In this document: one piece after another, positions 16,307 through 18,739 of the stretch
Layout: every line of letters starts with the position of its first letter
Numbering within the stretch: the stretch's first letter is position 1
Assembly: GCA_028696435.1 (NCBI GenBank)
Contig: JAQVHC010000010.1
Span: 1 to 18,739 of the forward strand
Direction of reading: 5' to 3'
Source of the DNA: Actinomycetota bacterium
GTDB taxonomy: Bacteria; Actinomycetota; Humimicrobiia; Humimicrobiales; Humimicrobiaceae
DNA: 18,739 bases
Program-made: the position numbers and the translations under genes
The notes under the pieces: model-generated
What the model saw: only the letters and a program-made list of their open reading frames with translations
What the model was told of the DNA's origin: nothing
The model's database searches: none

Positions 16307-16415
16307 ATATCTTAGAACTTTTCTCAGGGACTTTTCAGAATATTAACCTAGCGTCTGTATCCTTTCGAATATAAACCTCAATTAATTCTGAAAGTTGCCT
16401 CCTGTTCTAAGATAT
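16245..16415 (-). ncRNA. Predicted free-standing structured RNA, ~170 nt, family unassigned
   Basis: Read on the minus strand (5' end about 16415), the RNA forms: P1, a perfect 12-bp stem (16404-16415 with 16307-16318, ATATCTTAGAAC/GTTCTAAGATAT); an internal loop with AGGAGGCAAC on one side; P2, a perfect 9-bp stem (16385-16393 with 16333-16341); P3, a 5-bp hairpin capped by a GAAA tetraloop (16358-16371); an unpaired CAGACGCTAGG segment after it; and a 3' hairpin of 8 bp (16299-16306 with 16251-16258) with a 40-base loop, ending in U's. A promoter lies directly upstream on the same strand. No minus-strand gene follows, and the only short ORF (12 codons from TTG) has no well-placed ribosome site. 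So a trans-acting or structural RNA is likelier than a riboswitch. The raiA RNA, known from Gram-positives, is worth testing, but I cannot recall its consensus well enough to claim it. Confidence 0.75.
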
Positions 16416-16419
16416 TATA

Positions 16420-16448
16420 AAGATATCAGAATTAAAAAATGTTGTCAA
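16420..16448 (-). promoter_or_regulatory. Promoter of the minus-strand ncRNA
   Basis: On the minus strand a perfect -35 box TTGACA (16443-16448) is followed by a 17-base spacer and TATCTT (16420-16425). The expected start, about seven bases on, falls at 16412-16415, at the first base pairs of the long P1 stem. A TATAAT lies at 16414-16419, but 23 bases from the -35 box is too far. The agreement of promoter position with the RNA fold strengthens both predictions. Confidence 0.65.
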
Positions 16449-16654
16449 TAGACTATATTCATTTTTATATTAGATTTACATAAATTTTTATTTTTTCGTT
16501 AATGTAAAATATATAGTAAAATGTAGCATGATAGCAAATAGGTTTTAACAGTAATTAATGTTAGTCTAAGTTATTATTCACAAAATCTTATATTTTTTAT
16601 ATATTAATAAGATATTTTTTAAAATTAATCATTTTAATTAATCTGGAGTTTAAA
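16449..16654. other. AT-rich intergenic leader upstream of tyrA
   Basis: This stretch separates the minus-strand ncRNA promoter from tyrA. It holds one clear inverted repeat, ATCTTAT (16585-16591) with ATAAGAT (16607-16613), followed by ATTTTTT; it could be a weak attenuator-like hairpin or an operator. I found no conserved T-box sequence, no convincing + strand promoter and no ORF. The tyrA ribosome site GGAG is at 16645-16648. Confidence 0.45.
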
Positions 16655-17776
16655 ATGACAAACATCAAAAAAATAGCAGTAATAGGGCTGGGTCTTATAG
16701 GGGGCTCACTGGCTTTAGCGTTAAAAAATTTAAATAAGGATTTTATTATTTCCGGATTTGATATTAATAGAGAATCTATGGATATGGCCAGATACAGAAA
16801 TGTTATAGATGTAATTTCAAATAGTATCAGCGAAGCAGTATCTGATGCTGATTTAATAATAATAGCAACACCAATCAGTGAAATAGTAAATGTTATAGAA
16901 AGTATAAAAAATAATTTAAAAAAAGGTGCAATTATTACAGATGTCGGAAGCGCAAAAGGGAAAGTGGTGCGCAGGGTTAATGAAATATTACCAGAAGATG
17001 TGTTTTTTATAGGAGGGCACCCTATGGCAGGTTCCGAAAATGAAGGTATTTTAAGCGCCACACCTGACTTATTTAAGAACACATTCTATATATTAACCCC
17101 TACAGAAAAAACTGCATCTGATCCACTTATCACTCTACATTCACTGCTCACAGGGATAGGTGCAAAAGTAATCACTATTAATCCTGAAGAACATGATGAG
17201 AATGTGGCCCTTATAAGCCATCTACCACATGTTCTTTCTACAAATCTGGTTGATATGATAGATGACAGACATAATGATATGAAAAATCTATTTAAGCTCT
17301 GTGCCGGTGGATTCAGAGATATGACAAGAATTGCAGCTGCAAACACAAAGATCTGGTTGGATATTAGTCTGGAAAATAGAGATAAAATAATAAAAGCAAT
17401 AGATGAATATATAAAATATTTAAACAGGTTTAAGTCAAGTCTTGAGAAAAATGATTCAGAATCAATTAAAAACCACTACGTAAAAGCCCGGAAGGCAAGA
17501 GTCAATCTGCCAAAATTTGTAGAAAAAGATATATCCAATTTATATGAAGTCAGGGTTGCAATGATAGATAAGACAGGTGAAATAAGTGAGATTACCACAG
17601 CAATAAGCTCTCACGGAATTAATATTGAGGATATATCTATTTTCCATTCAACTGAATTTAGCACCGGTGGCATACTTAAAATACTTGTTCAGGGCAAAGA
17701 TGCAGGAAACATTACAAAAGAAGCAATTGAGAAAGCCGGATACGAAGTATCCGTAAAAAAAGTTTTAAGTGACTAA
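16655..17776 (+). CDS. tyrA: Prephenate dehydrogenase with C-terminal ACT domain
   Basis: Prephenate dehydrogenase oxidatively decarboxylates prephenate to 4-hydroxyphenylpyruvate with NAD(P), the committed step to tyrosine. The Rossmann nucleotide-binding motif GLGLIGGS starts at Gly11, followed by the family motifs ATPISEIV and DVGSAKGKVV, and GGHPMAGSE, typical of TyrA substrate binding. The helical dimerisation domain contains SHLPHVLS (His189, His192), which includes the conserved catalytic histidine region. Residues ~296-373 are an ACT domain (RVAMIDKTGEISEITTAI), the usual site for feedback inhibition by tyrosine in Bacillus-type enzymes. Length (373 aa) is normal for the ACT-fused form. 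GGAG at 16645-16648 supports the ATG. aroA follows after one base, so the two are cotranscribed. Confidence 0.96.
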   Translation: MTNIKKIAVIGLGLIGGSLALALKNLNKDFIISGFDINRESMDMARYRNVIDVISNSISEAVSDADLIIIATPISEIVNVIESIKNNLKKGAIITDVGSAKGKVVRRVNEILPEDVFFIGGHPMAGSENEGILSATPDLFKNTFYILTPTEKTASDPLITLHSLLTGIGAKVITINPEEHDENVALISHLPHVLSTNLVDMIDDRHNDMKNLFKLCAGGFRDMTRIAAANTKIWLDISLENRDKIIKAIDEYIKYLNRFKSSLEKNDSESIKNHYVKARKARVNLPKFVEKDISNLYEVRVAMIDKTGEISEITTAISSHGINIEDISIFHSTEFSTGGILKILVQGKDAGNITKEAIEKAGYEVSVKKVLSD

Positions 17777-17777
17777 A

Positions 17778-18739
17778 ATGGAAATTCACGGAATAAAAAG
17801 TATAAAAGGTGAAATAAAAATACCCGGAGATAAATCAATTTCACACAGAAGCTTAATTATATCTTCTATTGTTGACGGCAGTGCTGTGATAGAAAATTTC
17901 CTTTTTTGCGAGGATTGTCTGAAGACCTTAAATATCCTGGAAAGATTGGGAGTTAAAATAGAAAAAATTAATGGTAATTTAATAGTCCATGGCAGGGGGA
18001 TTGAAAATTACAATGAACCGGATGACATACTGTATACAGGCAATTCCGGAACAACTATAAGAATAATGAGCGGTGTTCTGTCGGCCAGTAATTTTATGTC
18101 TGTTTTAAGTGGGGATAGCTCTATCAATAACAGGCCAATGGGAAGAATAATAAAGCCTTTAAGAGAAATGGGTGCAAAAATTTATGGGAGAGAAAATAAT
18201 TCAAAGGCTCCGATTGTGATATTCGGGAATCCTTCTCTCGAAGGGAAAAAAATTAAATTAGAAGTATCGAGCGCACAGGTTAAGTCAGCCATACTTTTAG
18301 CCGGGTTACATGCAAAAGGAGTTACAGAAATTATCTCACCCGGAGTTTCAAGGGACCACACTGAACGAATGCTTGAATATTTTGGTGCTAATATTATTTA
18401 TAAAGGTGAGTATATAAAATTAATTCCTGGTAGAAAACTGGTTGCCAGAAGGGTCTTTATACCGGGTGACATTTCTTCAGCAGCTTATTTTATTGTCGCT
18501 ACTCTAATCTTAAAAAATTCCCATACGCTTATAAAGGATGCTGGTATAAATCCGACCAGAAGTTACATTATAGATCTGCTCAGAAAAATGGGTGGTAAAA
18601 TAATTGTTAAAAATAAAAGAATTATAAATAATGAACCCATGGCGGATATTGAGACTTTTTCCAGTAGATTGAAGTCTATAGAAGTAAAAAAAGAAGAAAT
18701 ACCTCTTATTATTGATGAAATACCTGCGCTCTGTGTTGC
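17778..18739 (+). CDS. aroA: EPSP synthase (3-phosphoshikimate 1-carboxyvinyltransferase), 3' end outside window
   Basis: EPSP synthase transfers the enolpyruvyl group of PEP to shikimate 3-phosphate, the sixth step of the shikimate pathway. The ATG at 17778 is one base after the tyrA stop, and 320 codons are visible of the usual ~430, with no stop before the window ends. Motifs in order: KIPGDKSISHR (14-24), TGNSGTTIR (87-95), RPMGRIIKPLREMGA (from 119), VSSAQVKSAILLAG, SRDHTERML, PGDISSAAYFIVA and the catalytic IIDEIP (Asp313). The RPMGR and SAQVKSA motifs resemble the Bacillus/class II-like enzymes more than the E. coli type. Gly91 keeps the glycine that glyphosate-tolerant CP4-type enzymes replace by alanine, so tolerance cannot be inferred. 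Confidence 0.95.
   Translation, partial: MEIHGIKSIKGEIKIPGDKSISHRSLIISSIVDGSAVIENFLFCEDCLKTLNILERLGVKIEKINGNLIVHGRGIENYNEPDDILYTGNSGTTIRIMSGVLSASNFMSVLSGDSSINNRPMGRIIKPLREMGAKIYGRENNSKAPIVIFGNPSLEGKKIKLEVSSAQVKSAILLAGLHAKGVTEIISPGVSRDHTERMLEYFGANIIYKGEYIKLIPGRKLVARRVFIPGDISSAAYFIVATLILKNSHTLIKDAGINPTRSYIIDLLRKMGGKIIVKNKRIINNEPMADIETFSSRLKSIEVKKEEIPLIIDEIPALCV

Noticed and set aside
16345..16377. Small ORF inside the ncRNA (TTG start, 12 codons) after AGGAGG
   Set aside because: The AGGAGG lies about 16 bases from the TTG, too far, and the peptide shows no recognisable pattern; the region is better explained as structured RNA.
16245..16415. Cyclic-di-GMP-I riboswitch suggested by TTCGAAAGGAT...GACGC and the nearby c-di-GMP gene
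   Set aside because: The GAAA hairpin and GACGC look similar, but the conserved CACGCACAGGGCAAACC-type segment and second helix are absent, and no gene lies downstream on that strand.
16449..16654. T-box or aromatic amino-acid attenuator ahead of tyrA
   Set aside because: No AGGGTGGNACCGCG-type sequence, no specifier loop and no strong terminator with alternative pairing; only one weak AT-only inverted repeat.
1..18739. CRISPR arrays, insertion sequences, tRNA or rRNA genes
   Set aside because: No regularly spaced repeats, no transposase-like protein, no terminal inverted repeats with target duplication and no tRNA-like cloverleaf sequence was seen on either strand.

Overview
The window is an AT-rich stretch of bacterial chromosome (roughly one-third G+C by eye) in which almost every gene is housekeeping and lies on the + strand. 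Gene order is close to the recN–pyrG–Nudix–xerD–scpA–scpB cluster known from Actinomycetota and, in parts, from Bacillota. A DUF1461/Lit-like membrane protein, an M50 site-2 protease, ScpAB-type condensin and an aroA of the Bacillus-like/class II kind fit a Gram-positive-related (Terrabacteria) lineage with low G+C, probably an anaerobe. I cannot name the genus or phylum; the gene order hints at a low-G+C actinobacterial-type lineage, but that is inference.

Layout. 1–9335: the 3' end of recN (DNA repair), pyrG (CTP synthase, TTG start overlapping recN), a DUF1461/Lit-like membrane protein, a PepT-like M20 peptidase, a Nudix ADP-ribose pyrophosphatase that appears to start at an AUC codon, xerD, an M50 membrane protease, trpS, and scpA and scpB. 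9393–16130 is more accessory: a large lipoprotein (LVIVD beta-propeller, PKD-like domain and transglutaminase domain), a convergent RimK-like ATP-grasp ligase on the minus strand, a cation diffusion facilitator with three C-terminal domains, and a PAS-GGDEF-HD-GYP cyclic-di-GMP protein. 16655–18739: tyrA (with an ACT domain) and aroA, which is cut by the window end; these two form a shikimate/tyrosine operon.

The most interesting non-coding signal is in the 524-bp gap between the GGDEF/HD-GYP gene and tyrA. On the minus strand there is a compact, apparently free-standing structured RNA of about 170 nt (about 16415 down to 16245). It has a consensus-like promoter (TTGACA, 17-nt spacer, TATCTT) placed so that transcription starts at the first base pair of a perfect 12-bp stem. 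Inside that are a perfect 9-bp stem and a GAAA-capped hairpin, and the RNA ends in an 8-bp G+C-rich hairpin followed by U's. No minus-strand gene follows, so it looks like a trans-acting or structural ncRNA, not a riboswitch. I could not assign it to a family.

How the genes work together. recN, xerD and scpAB serve chromosome repair, dimer resolution and condensation; pyrG, trpS and tyrA/aroA serve nucleotide and aromatic amino-acid metabolism and tRNA charging. The Lit-like protein, the M50 protease and the lipoprotein act at the cell envelope. The metal exporter and the c-di-GMP protein look like independently controlled units, each with an AT-rich upstream gap and a candidate promoter.
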